Notes under the pieces: generated by a model
What the model was told of the DNA's origin: nothing
The model's database searches: none
The model's input: the letters and a program-made list of their open reading frames with translations, nothing else
From: Strongylocentrotus purpuratus
Taxonomy: Eukaryota; Echinodermata; Echinoidea; Camarodonta; Strongylocentrotidae
Length of the DNA: 64,000 nucleotides
Direction of reading: 5' to 3'
Assembly: GCF_000002235.5 (NCBI RefSeq)
Contig: NW_022145526.1
Coordinates: 2,003,501-2,067,500, forward strand
Translations under genes and position numbers: made by a program
Part shown: positions 1 to 10,272 of the stretch, piece after piece
Layout: every line of letters begins with the position of its first letter
Position numbering within the stretch: position 1 is the stretch's first letter

Positions 1-21
1 GAGTATACAGAATGCATACTA
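1..21. repeat. Left remnant of the 38-bp minisatellite
   Basis: The first 21 bases are part of one unit of the minisatellite that resumes at 1445; the same variant (GAATGCATACTATAATC) occurs intact near 3209. This shows that the DNA between 22 and 1444 is inserted into the satellite. Confidence 0.8.
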
Positions 22-157
22 CACGCAAAAAACTGAGGTGCTAAATGTTGGGTGCTGAGTGAGATTCTGCACTTGAAGTGCCAAAATCAGCACTTGACGG
101 GTTAACTTTAACAAGGAAACCGAAACGTGCTGAATATTTGAGTGCAGAAAACGAGTG

Positions 158-574
158 CTATAACAATATGCAGCACTTAACATCGAGTGCTGACTGCATA
201 ACCTGATCTGATTGGTCGGTTAGTATAATAGCTGTTACCTTGTGAATATTTGTTTTTGAATCAAATTCAGCTAAGAGATTCTTACATTCTTCATTCTCCA
301 GGTCAATACCCAAGGCCTCAAAAGTCTGAATAACTTTGCTCCTTAAACTGTCAACAACATCAGTATTCAAAGCTGTTGCAGCAGATAACACTCTGTTTGT
401 CATAGCATGGGTCATGTTGGTGTTTGATAAAAGAGAACCAATGAAAAATGCAGCTGGTCTCACTATGAACATGACAGACAATGAAAGCGGACAAAATATA
501 CAGTTCCTCAGGTAGACAAAGGAACATCCCTTGACTGCTATTATGTAAAATGTGTAGAACAGGTGAATATGCAT
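158..574 (-). pseudogene. Transposon-borne gene fragment, C-terminal part (unknown)
   Basis: The reading frame has a non-repetitive, charged stretch (TALNTDVVDSLRSKVIQTF, then a segment ending in CKNLLAEFDSK) that looks like real protein rather than chance. It lies downstream, on the same strand, of the zinc-finger fragment at 661-1011 and may be another exon of the same gene. Its N-terminal third overlaps the left arm of the 461-684 inverted repeat and is probably not native coding sequence. No catalytic motif is visible and I do not recognise the family. Confidence 0.35.
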
Positions 575-684
575 GTGACACCTGTTCTACACATTTTTAC
601 ATAATAGCAGTGAAGGGATGTTCCTTTGTCTACCTAAGGAACTGTATATTTTGTCCGCTTTCATTGTCTGTCATATTCATAGTG
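461..684. repeat. Inverted repeat, about 105-bp arms, 13-bp loop
   Basis: Arms 461-565 and 579-684 are near-perfect reverse complements with a few mismatches and a one-base indel. The loop contains ATGCAT. A transcript through it would form a long hairpin. The repeat joins and partly overlaps the two reading frames of the captured gene fragment. Confidence 0.9.
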
Positions 685-1011
685 TCTTGTACTGTCATTA
701 TGCATTGCTCCATCTTGTTCTTGTAGTAGGCCTATCCTATCATCATCATCATCAAATGCATCATCTGCTGCAGGATTATGCACTTCACCAACAGCAACAC
801 CCAAATCAGCATCAACTAGACCCTCCATACCCTGTACAACTTCAGGTTCAGGTTCTTCTTGTGGATGTTGGTTTAATAAATGTTTCCTGTAAGAGTTGAA
901 AGTGGTAAATGACGAAGGACATCCACCTTGACCACATACCAAATGTAGATGGGGCATGTCAAACAACGCATGAGTTAGCACTTGCACAAGGGCTATTCTG
1001 CTAGCACCCAA
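661..1011 (-). pseudogene. C2H2 zinc-finger gene fragment inside the TIR element
   Basis: The 116-codon frame contains one C2H2 finger: Cys26-x4-Cys31-x12-His44-x4-His49, with the usual aromatic (SSF) and a YRKHLLNQH helix end. It is followed by an acidic stretch (ADDAFDDDDD). Single fingers of this kind occur at the N-terminus of transposon-derived proteins in animals. The first codons run into the element's subterminal repeats, so the true start or splice acceptor is not visible. It is probably a fragment of the element's former coding region or a captured exon. Confidence 0.45.
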
Positions 1012-1042
1012 AAGAGAGCAAAACTTGGCACTTTAAGTGCAC

Positions 1043-1429
1043 AACAGTCAGCTCCTTTGGGTGCTAGCAAAGTAGCCCGGGTGCAAGTGCTAACTCAGCA
1101 CTTCGAGTGCAGTCACTATGCGAGCTCCTAAAAAGTGCTAAAATTGAATCTTTAAGTGCTAAATTTAGCACAACAGTCAGCTCCTTTGGGTGCTAGCAAA
1201 GTAGCCCGGGTGCAAGTGCTAACTCAGCACTTCGAGTGCAGTCACTATGCGAGCTCCTAAAAAGTGCTAAAATTGAATCTTTAAGTGCTAAATTTAGCAC
1301 AACAGTCAGCTCCTTTGGGTGCTAGCAAAGTAGCCCGGGTGCAAGTGCTAACTCAGCACTTCGAGTGCAGTCACTATGCGAGCTCCTAAAAAGTGCTAAA
1401 ATTGAATCTTTAAGTGCTAAATTTAGCAC
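1043..1429. repeat. Three perfect 129-bp tandem copies
   Basis: Copies begin at 1043, 1172 and 1301 and are essentially identical, so this is a recent triplication of the element's right subterminal region. Each unit carries GGGTGCTAGCAAAGTAGCCC, whose reverse complement occurs in diverged form near 985-1005 just before the array. Confidence 0.95.
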
Positions 1430-1444
1430 TTTTTTTTTTGAGTG

Positions 1445-3594
1445 TATAATCTTACTTATAGACGAGTATACAGAATGTGGAATATGATCTTACTTAAAGA
1501 CGAGTATACATAATGTGGAATATAATCTTACTTATCGACGAGTATACAGAATGTAGAATATAATCTTACTTATAGACGAGTATACAGAATGCAGAATATA
1601 ATCTTACTTATAGACGAGTATACAGAATGTGGAATATAATCTTACTTATAAACGAGTATACAGAATGTGGAATATAATCTTACTTATGGAGGAGTATACG
1701 GAATGTGGAATATAATCTTACTTATAGACGAGTATACAGAATGTGGAATATGATCTTACTTATAGACGAGTATACAGAATGCAGAATATAATCTTAATTA
1801 TGGAGGAGTATACAGAATGTAGAATATAATCTTACTTATGGACGAGTATACAGAACGTGGAATATAATCTTATAGACGAGTATACAGAATGTAGAATATA
1901 ATCTTACTTATAGAGGAGTATACAGAATGCAGAATATAATCTTACTTATCGACGAGTATACAGAATGTAGAATATAATCTTACTTATAGACGAGTATACA
2001 GAATGCAGAATATAATCTTACTTATGGAGGAGTATACGGAATGTGGAATATGATCTTACTTATAGACGAGTATACAGAATGCGGAATATAATCTTACTTA
2101 TGGAGGAGTATACAGAATGTGGAATATAATCATACTTATAGACGAGTATACAGAATGTAGAATATAATCTTACTTATAGACGAGTATACAGAATGCGGAA
2201 TATAATCTTACTTATGGAGGAGTATACGGAATGTGGAATATGATCTTACTTATAGACGAGTATACAGAATGTGGAATATGATCTTACTTATAGACGAGTA
2301 TACAGAATGCAGAATATAATCTTACTTATAGACGAGTATACAAAATGTGGAATATAATCTTACTTATCGACGAGTATACAGAATGTAGAATATAATCTTA
2401 CTTATAGACGAGTATACAGAATGCAGAATATAATCTTACTTATAGACGAGTATACAGAATGTGGAATATGATCTTACTTATAGACGAGTATACAGAATGT
2501 AGAATATAATCTTACTTATGGAGGAGTATACGGAATGCAGAATATAATCTTACTTATAGACGAGTATACAGAATGTGGAATATAATCTTACTTATCGACG
2601 AGTATACAGAATGTAGAATATAATCTTACTTATAGACGAGTATACAGAATGTGGAATATAATCTTACTTATCGACGAGTATACAGAATGCAGAATATAAT
2701 CTTACTTATAGACGAGTATACAGAATGTGGAATATAATCTTACTTATCGACGAGTATACAGAATGTAGAATATAATCTTACTTATAGAGGAGTATACAGA
2801 ATGCAGAATATAATCTTACTTATGTAGGAGTATACAGAATGTGGAATATGATCTTACTTATAGACGAGTATACAGAATGTGGAATATAATCTTACTTATG
2901 GAGGAGTATACGGAATGTGGAATATAATCTTACTTATAGACGAGTATACAGAATGCAGAATATAATCTTACTTATAGACGAGTATACAGAACGTGGAATA
3001 TAATCTTACTTATCGACGAGTATACAGAATGTAGAATATAATCTTACTTATAGAGTATACAGAATGCAGAATATAATCTTACTTTTCGACGAGTATACAG
3101 AATGTAGAATATAATCTTACTTATAGACAAGTATACAGAATGTGGAATATAATCTTACTTAAAGACGAGTATAGAGAATTTGAAATGTAATCTTACTTAT
3201 GGACGAGTATACAGAATGCATACTATAATCTTACTTATAGACGAGTATACAGAATGCATACTATAATCTAACTTATAGACGAGTATACAGAATGTGGAAT
3301 ATAATATTACTTATGGACGAGTATACAGAATGCGGAATATAATCTTACTTATAGACGAATATACAGAATGTGGATTATAATCTTACTTACAGACGAGTAT
3401 ACAGAATGTGGAATATAATCTAACTTTAATTTAGACGAGTATACAGAATGCAGAGTATAATCTTACTTATGGAGGAATATACGGAACGCAGAATATAATC
3501 TTGTTTATAGACGAGTATACAGAAGTATACGCAATGCAGAGTTCAATCTTACTTATGGAGGAATATACAGAATACGGAGTATAATCTTACTTAT
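1445..3594. repeat. 38-bp minisatellite, about 56 units
   Basis: The unit reads approximately GACGAGTATACAGAATGTGG followed by AATATAATCTTACTTATA. Variants differ at a few fixed positions (GTGG/GCAG/GTAG; GACG/GAGG), and short runs of units recur in the same order, suggesting that multi-unit blocks were amplified. Units near 3480-3590 are more degenerate. Confidence 0.97.
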
Positions 3595-3776
3595 GACCAA
3601 GTTCATGAGCGATGATTAAACCAGTTTGCAGACCGATGTCCTGGTCAACATTAATAGATTCAGTTCTCCGACAAATTGATCCAGTTGGCGCCATTCCCAA
3701 GACTCCTCTGTCCTTATGGGTCCCTTGCATCAAGTACAGATCTCTCCTAAATAAATCACATTATGCGTTATCATTG

Positions 3777-3777
<1 letters not shown>

Positions 3778-3827
<50 letters not shown>
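3778..3827. repeat. (TAA)n microsatellite
   Basis: About 50 bases of uninterrupted ATA/TAA repeat. Confidence 0.97.
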
Positions 3828-3849
3828 GCCTAATAGTCCACTCCAAATT

Positions 3850-4030
3850 TTATTAAACCGAAACGGAAATTCTTTTTGCCCAATTGATCGTGAGCCCGGC
3901 AGCCACTGAGCAGCGCCAGATCGACGTTGCTCTATCCCTTATCGTTGAACGCCAAACAAGGTAGCAACAACTCCCATCTTTTAACGTCTTTTGGTATGAC
4001 GCGGCCGGGGTTCGAACCCATGACCTGTTA
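3850..4030 (-). mobile_element. tRNA-related SINE-like fragment
   Basis: The segment contains GGGGTTCGAACCC, a match to the RNA polymerase III B-box (GGTTCGANNCC), and downstream on the minus strand a GC-richer body unlike the surrounding AT-rich DNA. This resembles tRNA-derived SINE bodies in marine invertebrates. No convincing A-box or intact tRNA fold is seen. Confidence 0.5.
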
Positions 4031-5427
4031 TTGTTTTTATTGAAAATGTAAATGAATGAAACGAATTGAATTGAATTAAAGGAATACTTTAGTTTTGGTA
4101 TAGAGGCCGCTACAAAGAATTTCTTATTTTTTGGAGAGATAATAAAAAACCGACTGCCAAATTTGAAAGAGCACATAATTTAAATGACCAAATTATCTGT
4201 TTGATCCAAATCGGTTCAGAGACGGGTAAAATATACATAAATATAACCATTTCTAACAAATATTCGATAATATTGAAGCAGGAAGGCGACAAAAAATGCT
4301 TACACTTTTCAAACACATTAAAGACAAATAGCTGTTGATCATTATATATCATTTTTTTTTAACCGAACATGTTACACGCACAATTGTATTATTATAAATG
4401 GTTGAAACCAATGACATTTTAGAGAATGCCCTCCTGTGGTTTAACGGCTCTTTTTAATTGTTAACAAGCTTATTACTAATTTGTTTGTAATTTGTGTACA
4501 CCTTTCGAGCATGGTACAGTTATTATTTTGTAATGTAATGGCGAAGGTTTTGGTTACTAAAATTCAGTTGGACCAAAACTGTACTCTCTATCAATAACAT
4601 TTTACGCGACTAGGGCTTTGTCTGATTTTATTCTTTATTTGTGTTAATAGGGTGGTGAGTCATTCAATGTTTGTTTCAATATTATTTTTGACATTTAGCG
4701 CGGGATTGATAGCCATATTGAATGAACAATCAAGAAATTATTATTTATGTAAAATTCATGATTTTCTTTTTTTTTTATAAACCAAATAATAAAACATTAA
4801 AATACAATTGCCAACAATACCGTTTAAGAAGACTTACTGCCCACTAAACCGACATCAAACAAAACTAAAGTCGATAGGGAGTATTATCCAAAATTGTGGG
4901 GTAACCGAGTACCGTAGTGCTAACGTCATATTCGTTCCTAGTCCAGGTTACAGGTTCGAAATAACAGAGCCTGCACATGAGGTTTACCGCGAAATCATTA
5001 AAGCTTTTGGGCTGGAGTAGAGAAAATTCATTGTGTGGCGCTGGTGTGATCACAACGCCTTTTTGAAGCCGCAAAACATTATTTGGAACGATCAACCTCG
5101 ACAATTTGGCCAGTATGACTTCACTTTTTAGTATAGTCTATACAGATCTTTTCGTTGTAGTAAATAACCATTCAGATTTGAATGGTAGTGGTAAGTGACG
5201 TCACAATTGCGGATGTGTCGTGATGTCACGACTGCTAACCGACAGCGGCTCGGCCTCATATACATAATCGGGTGAACTATACGACATCTAAATTAGGAAA
5301 AAATTAAACATAATATTCCAAAATCTGATCATGTTGCATTTTCTTCCAAAATGCAGTGGTAGCAAGGTTTGCAATTCGCAGGAGCATTCATCCACTAAAA
5401 TAAATGATTAAAATCTCAAAAGTACCA
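4031..5427. other. No recognised gene
   Basis: AT-rich sequence. Short open frames on both strands (for example near 4810-5100) have no recognisable motif. I looked here on the minus strand for the next ADAMTS exon (HExxH zinc-binding motif) and did not find it. Confidence 0.5.
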
Positions 5428-6150
5428 TAGGTACCATAGTTCTTTGCCCAAATCACCATCCTCTATTCGCACCATGGTATCACACAATGAAATTACCATG
5501 GTTACCATGGTTCTTCATTGGTTAATACCATGATTACCTTAGTTCTTCATTGTTTGATACGATGATTACCATTGTCCTTCATTGTTTGATACCATGATTA
5601 CCATGGTTCGAAACTGTTTGATACCATGGTTCCCATGGTCCTTCATTGTTTGATGCCATGATTACCATGGTTCGAAACTGTTCGATACCATGGTTCCCAT
5701 GGTTCTTCATTGTTTAATACCATGATTACAATGGTTCGAAATTGTTTGATACCATGGTTCCCATGGTTCTTCATTGTTTAATACCATGATTACCATGGTC
5801 CTTCATTGTTTGATACCATGATTACCATGGTTCGAAACTGTTTGATACCGTGATTACCATGGTTCGAAACTGTTTGATACCATGGTTCCCATGGTTCTTC
5901 ATTGTTTAATACCATGATTACCATGGTTCGAAACTGTTTGATACCATGATTACCATGGTTCGAAACTGTTTGATACCATGGTTCCCATGGTCCTTCATTG
6001 TTTGATACCATGATTACCATGGTTCGAAACTGTTTAATACCATGATTACAATGGTTCGAAATTGTTTGATACCATGGTTAACATGGTTCGAACGAAGGGT
6101 GGTAATTTGGACAAAAAGCCCCATGATTACCATGGTAATTTTTTATAAGG
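5428..6150. repeat. CCATGG-rich minisatellite, roughly 32-bp period
   Basis: Alternating modules such as GATACCATGATTACCATGG and GATACCATGGTTCCCATGG are joined by TTCGAAACTGTTT or TTCATTGTTT. Nearly every module contains the palindrome CCATGG, so either strand can form short hairpins. The repeat fills the intron or flank immediately downstream of the ADAMTS exon at 6158-6306. Confidence 0.9.
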
Positions 6151-6157
6151 GTTTTAC

Positions 6158-6306
6158 CTTGTGATAAGCATGGTATTATCAAAATGAAGAGGATCATCAT
6201 CGCTTCTAGGATTCATTTCGTACTGCCAACTTTTGAGGTCGTGGACAATTCTAGTTCCGTCAGCTCGAATTGTCAGTGTATAGCTACTACCATCAATTCC
6301 AGTCAT
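6158..6306 (-). CDS. ADAMTS-type metalloprotease, catalytic-domain exon 3 (last visible exon)
   Basis: On the minus strand an acceptor (TTTCACAAAG) at 6307 and a donor (AG/GTAAAACC) at 6157 bound 149 nt, entering in phase 0 and leaving in phase 2. The product includes LTIRADGTRIVHDLKSWQ and DDDPLHFDNTMLITR, matching the ADAMTS catalytic segment before the zinc-binding helix (a WQ-x-x-NP turn, then HFD-x-x-xLLTR). The family usually has a Cys just before WQ ('FCxWQ'); here the sequence is LKSWQ, so that cysteine is absent. The exon encoding HExxH should follow but was not found at lower coordinates. Confidence 0.85.
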
Positions 6307-6367
6307 CTTTGTGAAATAGAGAAAACAAATAATAACAATATCAATAATAACGATAGTAAAAATAATT

Positions 6368-6687
6368 GGTGGTATTCTGGTAGCGCGTACTAAGTTAGCG
6401 CGTACTTAGTTAGTTCACACTTTTATGGAGTGCCTGTTGCAAACTAAATTACCCTGTTCAGATTATTTTAATCCGTCAATGAAAAGTGTCCAAAAAATTA
6501 ATTTTGCAATGAAATGGGAAGAAAAAGAAAATATGAGTATGAACTGAATTTCAACAAAGTCTTTGGTAGATTATATTTGTCATGAATATTGAAGGAGGAA
6601 GATGAAACCTAGCATTCCATAGAAGTGTGAACTAAAATTCTTGTTTAGTCTGGACTTAGTCCCGGCTTAACTTATGAGAATACCACC
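6368..6687. mobile_element. MITE copy 1 (320 bp) in ADAMTS intron
   Basis: It starts GGTGGTATTCTGG and ends GAGAATACCACC, giving inverted ends built on GGTGGTATTCT. The interior (subterminal AACTTAGT motifs, CTTCCTCCTTCAATATT on the minus strand) matches 11321-11627 in the opposite orientation. There is no coding capacity. The target duplication is unclear. Confidence 0.8.
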
Positions 6688-6689
6688 CA

Positions 6690-6840
6690 TTTATTGTTAT
6701 AATAACAACAATATCGATATTAATATTATAACAATATAAACAATAGTAACAATTGTAATAATAACAATAGTAAAAATTGTAATAATGATATTAATAACAA
6801 CAATATCAATATTAATAATGATAACAATACTAAAAACTAG
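6690..6840. repeat. Interrupted AAT/AAC simple repeat
   Basis: A run of TAATAAC/AATATC-type triplets. The small minus-strand open frame over it is a low-complexity artefact. Confidence 0.9.
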
Positions 6841-7470
6841 ACCTGCAATCGTGGCACAACGATATGCGTGCAATGACGGGCAATCTGGCACTAACGGTCG
6901 TCTATACTAACATAATCATAAACAGTATAATATGGGGTCTAAAATGCCCCCTTGAAAAATTATAAAAAAACATTTCAAGAAAAATATAGATCGTTCTGGG
7001 GGCAAAAAGCGTGAACCCGACTTGCCCCATAGACAATGCGTGTAATGCATGGGCGGAAAACATACAGGATCTGTATTATGACCGGATTTAAATTGTTTTG
7101 TTTTCTCTCTTTTTATGTCTTTTTTATGGGCCGTATTTGGTATTATTGGAAAGAGAATTTCATGGTGGTTATTGTAAACAACTTTATGTTTTGCTATAAT
7201 AATCTTTTCGAAACACGTGATGCAAAAAAGATTTATAGGACAAAATGACGTCTGGATGGTTATGCATGAGTGATTTCGAAAACCGAAGAGTGTAGTGACC
7301 TTGATGAGATGCTAGAAACTATGCCTATGAATTTTGAAAGGAAATGGACATAAGGAAAGCACCTAACTTGGAATAACAAGCACTATGTGCAAAACGAATG
7401 CGATTTTCTGCAAAGAAGAAGAATATTAATGGGGCAGAGTGTGAACGTAAACAAGGCAATGGCGATATTC
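6841..7470. repeat. Dispersed repeat, short copy
   Basis: It shares three blocks, in the same order, with 22781-24690: GCAATCGTGGCACAACGAT near 6848, TGCCCCATAGACAATGCGTG near 7023, and a block around 7255-7400 (GTGACCTTGATGAGATG). The longer copy has extra DNA between blocks, so this one is internally deleted. TGCAATGACG-type sequence occurs at both edges in inverted orientation. No coding motif. Confidence 0.75.
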
Positions 7471-7888
7471 GTCATTGCAATAATAACAATTGTAATAATG
7501 ATTATAATAACAACAATATCAATAATAGTAATAATAATACTATAAACAAGAGTAACAACGATTGTAATAATGATAGTTTTAACAACAATAATAATAACAG
7601 TAATAATACTACTAATGATTATAATTATGATAATGTATTCATATATTGGGTTTTACATAAACATTTTCAAATGAATCCATAAAATTAAAGCATTGTTATC
7701 ACTGTATACTGTAAAACAGGACCAATTTGGTACTATATACTATAACAAAAAGCATAAGTGCTATCAAGTGCAATTTTTTGCCACCTTCATCATGATCATT
7801 ATTATTGTTATTACTGTTATTATCATCTTTATCATTATTGTTGGTATTATTTTAATTATTATTATTACTATTATCATTATTGTTATTA

Positions 7889-7924
<36 letters not shown>

Positions 7925-8023
7925 TTATTATCATTATTATTATTATTACTGTTATTATCATCTTTATCATTATTATTGGTATTATTTTAATTATTATTAT
8001 TACTATTATCATTATTATTATTA

Positions 8024-8069
<46 letters not shown>

Positions 8070-8105
8070 CATTATTATTATTATTATTATTATCATTATT
8101 ATTAC
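7471..8105. repeat. Long AAC/AAT and (ATT)n arrays
   Basis: AAT/AAC triplets at about 7471-7635 and an ATT/ATC array at about 7790-8105. Open frames here encode only poly-Ile or poly-Tyr and are not genes. Confidence 0.97.
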
Positions 8106-8381
8106 CATCATTTGGCCTAACAAAAAAAATGTTGTATTGCCCTTTGCGACCGACCCCAACAAAGCTTGAAACCTACGGTCGGCTTTTTAATTTCCTATTC
8201 TTTTAACGTTTTTAAAGAAAAAGAATATTAAAGCATTCAAAACTGTGAAATATCAGACCAAAATTTTCGACCGACCGACCCATGTTTTGGCACCTAAAGG
8301 GCAATACAACATTCTTTCTGTTAAAGGCCTTATTCCAGTCATTATTATCCTTGTTATCATCATTATCACGACCTTATTTAC

Positions 8382-8471
8382 CGTCAAGTCCTGGGTTTCA
8401 GTTACTACTATCTTCACAATAGCCATCCGTATCTGAGATGTCAATGAAGGGTCGATGTATCTTCGTGAAAC
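8382..8471 (-). CDS. ADAMTS-type metalloprotease, catalytic-domain exon 2
   Basis: A 90-nt exon (30 codons, phase 0 in and out) follows acceptor TCTTATCCAG and precedes donor GTAAATAAGG. It encodes VSRRYIDPSL followed by RMAIVKIVVTETQDLT, the ADAMTS segment in which a '...YxDPSLG' turn is followed by the hydrophobic strand 'I-V-KIVVxE'. It continues the preceding exon (AVLNI/VSRRY) in frame. The exon sits beside long ATT repeats. Confidence 0.88.
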
Positions 8472-8550
8472 CTGGATAAGATAAAATATAAAAGGGGATA
8501 AGTTAGTGATGACGGTGTAAATGAAGAAGGTGAGAATATAAGAGGGGAGC

Positions 8551-8562
8551 GGGGGGGGGGGG
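8551..8562 (+). repeat. G-run (12 G), first of eight in 8.5-18.5 kb
   Basis: Other G-runs of 12 or more on the plus strand lie at 11960-11974, 13043-13060, 16539-16552, 17410-17426, 17450-17462, 17803-17816 and 18482-18498. No comparable runs occur in the 25-56 kb array. Confidence 0.95.
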
Positions 8563-8689
8563 AGAGGAGAGAGAAATGGGTAGATATATTTTATAGATAG
8601 AATTGTTTCTTCTATATTTGAATGGAATAAACTAGATAATTCGATGAGAACGGCTTCCTCTCTCAATTCATTTAAGAGATTGTTTTAAC

Positions 8690-9045
8690 AAAGTTGTAAT
8701 TTGTGAATGGCTCAGCCGAACATACACTACTTTATGTTGTGTCATATTAACATGACTTATTCACATAATTACGACTTAATCAATATTTTCCTAATGACAT
8801 TACTGTTGAACTAGGTTAATGATATATGTTTATTTTGCAAACGAGTACTATTTTTGCCACGTCTATTTTTGCTGTGTCATATCTTTCTAAATGTACTATG
8901 GAATTTTATTTTAACTGTTCTGTATAAACGTTATGCTTTTTTTATGTAAACATGTTCATGTTTATTCAGGGCCACATGGAAGACAACTACTGTTTGGTGA
9001 ATGGACTACCCGGACAAAAGATTAGAAATAAATAAATAAATAAAT
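8690..9045 (+). mobile_element. Non-LTR retrotransposon 3' end (fragment)
   Basis: Sequence ending GGACTACCCGGACAAAAG then (AAATA)n is typical of the 3' untranslated tail of a CR1-like LINE. A similar tail (CAGACTACCCTGAATAAAG) is at 21640-21725. No coding part is attached, and the upstream limit is approximate. Confidence 0.5.
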
Positions 9046-9053
9046 AGAAAGGA

Positions 9054-9285
9054 ATGGAGAGAGAGAAGAGTGAAGAAAAAGAAGAAGGGGGAAGAGAGAG
9101 GAGAGAGAGAGAGCGTGTGTGTGAGAGAGAGAGAGAACAGAAGGAAAGGGAAGAGAGAGAGAAGAGAGAAGAGAAAGAAGGGGAAGAGAGGAGAGAGAGA
9201 GAGAAAAAAAAAGATAGAAGGAAAGGTAGGGAGTGAGAGGGAGTGAGAGAGAGGGAAAGACAGTGTCTGAGAGAGAAAGAGGGGA
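9054..9285 (+). repeat. 230-bp polypurine (GA-rich) tract
   Basis: Almost pure purine on the plus strand (GAGAGA/GAAGAA/GGGAAG), with few interruptions. Overlapping frames are low-complexity artefacts (Glu/Arg on plus, Ser/Leu on minus). It lies in the intron just downstream of the ADAMTS exon at 9320-9513. Confidence 0.95.
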
Positions 9286-9319
9286 GATGGGGGAGGCGGG
9301 GTGGACCCTTTTTACTTAC

Positions 9320-9513
9320 TATATTCAATACAGCAAGTGTGTAGTTCATCACGTCTTCTTGATGGAACCTCACCATCTCATCATCGACAATGACGAACAA
9401 CTCGACATATCTCTGACCCCCTTCTTGTAAATGTTCCCCCTCTGCCTGTCCAGCAGCCATTACATCAGCAAAGATCGGCCCGGGGTGCGACACATTGCCC
9501 CCTTCCCAGGAAC
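9320..9513 (-). CDS. ADAMTS-type metalloprotease, start of catalytic domain
   Basis: On the minus strand an acceptor (GGGACCAAG) at 9514 and donor GTAAGTAAAA at 9319 bound 194 nt. Two bases complete the codon begun in the previous exon and 64 codons follow. The key segment is RYVELFVIVDDEMVRFHQED then YTLAVLNI, the hallmark first strand and helix of the reprolysin/ADAMTS catalytic domain ('YVE-x-x-VVAD-x-x-M...Y-x-L-x-x-xNIV'). The stretch before it is glycine-rich. The acceptor is the least certain boundary: its pyrimidine tract (TTTCTGTTTTCTTTCAC) is good but the AG is about ten bases downstream of it. Confidence 0.88.
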
Positions 9514-9953
9514 CTTGGTCCCGTGAAAGAAAACAGAAACGACCGTCAAGAAGAATAAAGAGTGTTTTTTCAAGACAAATAGTTTACGTATATATATTCT
9601 TTGTTAAAACAATAATAGCTTGAAAAGATATTTATAACATTTGACAGGGTACCCTTAGTAATATTAGGCCTATATGTTTAAGCCCCTCTGCACTCTTTTG
9701 TCATGGAGGGATTAGACCTCCCTGCAAGGTCACTGACAGGTGGTTATCTCATCAAATCAGCTCTCAAATAACATAAGAAAAAGGGCATCATGGGGGATCA
9801 ACGGGTACCGCTTAGGCATTGTTGGCTGTATAGAGGCTTAGAGGGCGCAAGTAGCTATAATTAGTGCAGTGGGGCTTAATAGATAATATGAATGTCATGT
9901 TGGTCTTCAGTAATCCATAGAAGCAAAACGACTCCATAGTTCACGTAACTTAC

Positions 9954-10272
9954 CGTATAGTTCCTCGCAAAATGTAGCATTACTGTATGCATCGTTCCCG
10001 TCCAAATCACTGGTTTCGTCATTGGTGTAATTTATATCTTTGTCGTCACTGTCGTCATCATAGTCGTCGCCGGCGTCGTCGTGGACATACGAGGATGAAG
10101 CAGACGACGAGTTATGAGAATTTTGTCGACTTCTACGCGACGTTCGTTTGTAAACAATGTGAGGCTGCTCGGCATTAAACTCGTCTTGAGTCTCGCGACG
10201 GTATCGAAATGCATGATGGTCTTTTAATGGAGTAATGTACACATCTGTATCAGCATGGCTTATTAGACCACG
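9954..10272 (-). CDS. ADAMTS-type metalloprotease, end of prodomain and acidic linker
   Basis: Acceptor TTTTCTCGACAG and donor GTAAGTTACG bound 319 nt (phase 0 in, phase 1 out). The exon opens RGLISHADTDVYITPLK, the ADAMTS prodomain motif '(CNGL)RGxI...DxYxIxPL', then PHIVYKR and a basic cluster RTSRRSRQ that could be a furin-type cleavage site (RxxR). A Ser-rich and strongly acidic stretch follows (DDAGDDYDDDSDDKD), then NATFCEELYG with a lone cysteine that may act in latency. The acidic linker is long compared with typical ADAMTS proteins. Confidence 0.88.

Larger units (their letters stand above)
22..1444. mobile_element. TIR transposon inserted in minisatellite, TA target duplication
   Basis: The ends are CACGCAAAAAACTGAG on the left and, read inward from the right, CACTCAAAAAAAAAAGTG. 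TA flanks both sides (20-21 and 1445-1446), and removing the element restores an intact satellite unit. Subterminal regions are dense in short direct and inverted GTGCTAA/TTAGCAC motifs. CAC-initial ends with motif-rich subterminal DNA resemble EnSpm/CACTA elements, but a TA duplication also fits other superfamilies, so the family is tentative. No complete transposase is seen; a minus-strand gene fragment lies inside, so the element is probably non-autonomous. Confidence 0.7.

Noticed and set aside
1445..3594. Regular repeats resembling a CRISPR array
   Set aside because: Units are contiguous with no unique spacers, and the window is eukaryotic; it is a minisatellite.
5790..6020. Minus-strand frame rich in NHGNHGIK repeats
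   Set aside because: Translation of the CCATGG minisatellite; copy number and period make a chance frame likely.
7693..8169. Long open frames in (ATT)n
   Set aside because: Products are poly-Ile/Tyr from a microsatellite on both strands.
9054..9493. Glu/Arg-rich and Ser/Leu-rich frames over the GA tract
   Set aside because: Low-complexity translation. Only the first part of the minus frame (9320-9513) is a real exon.
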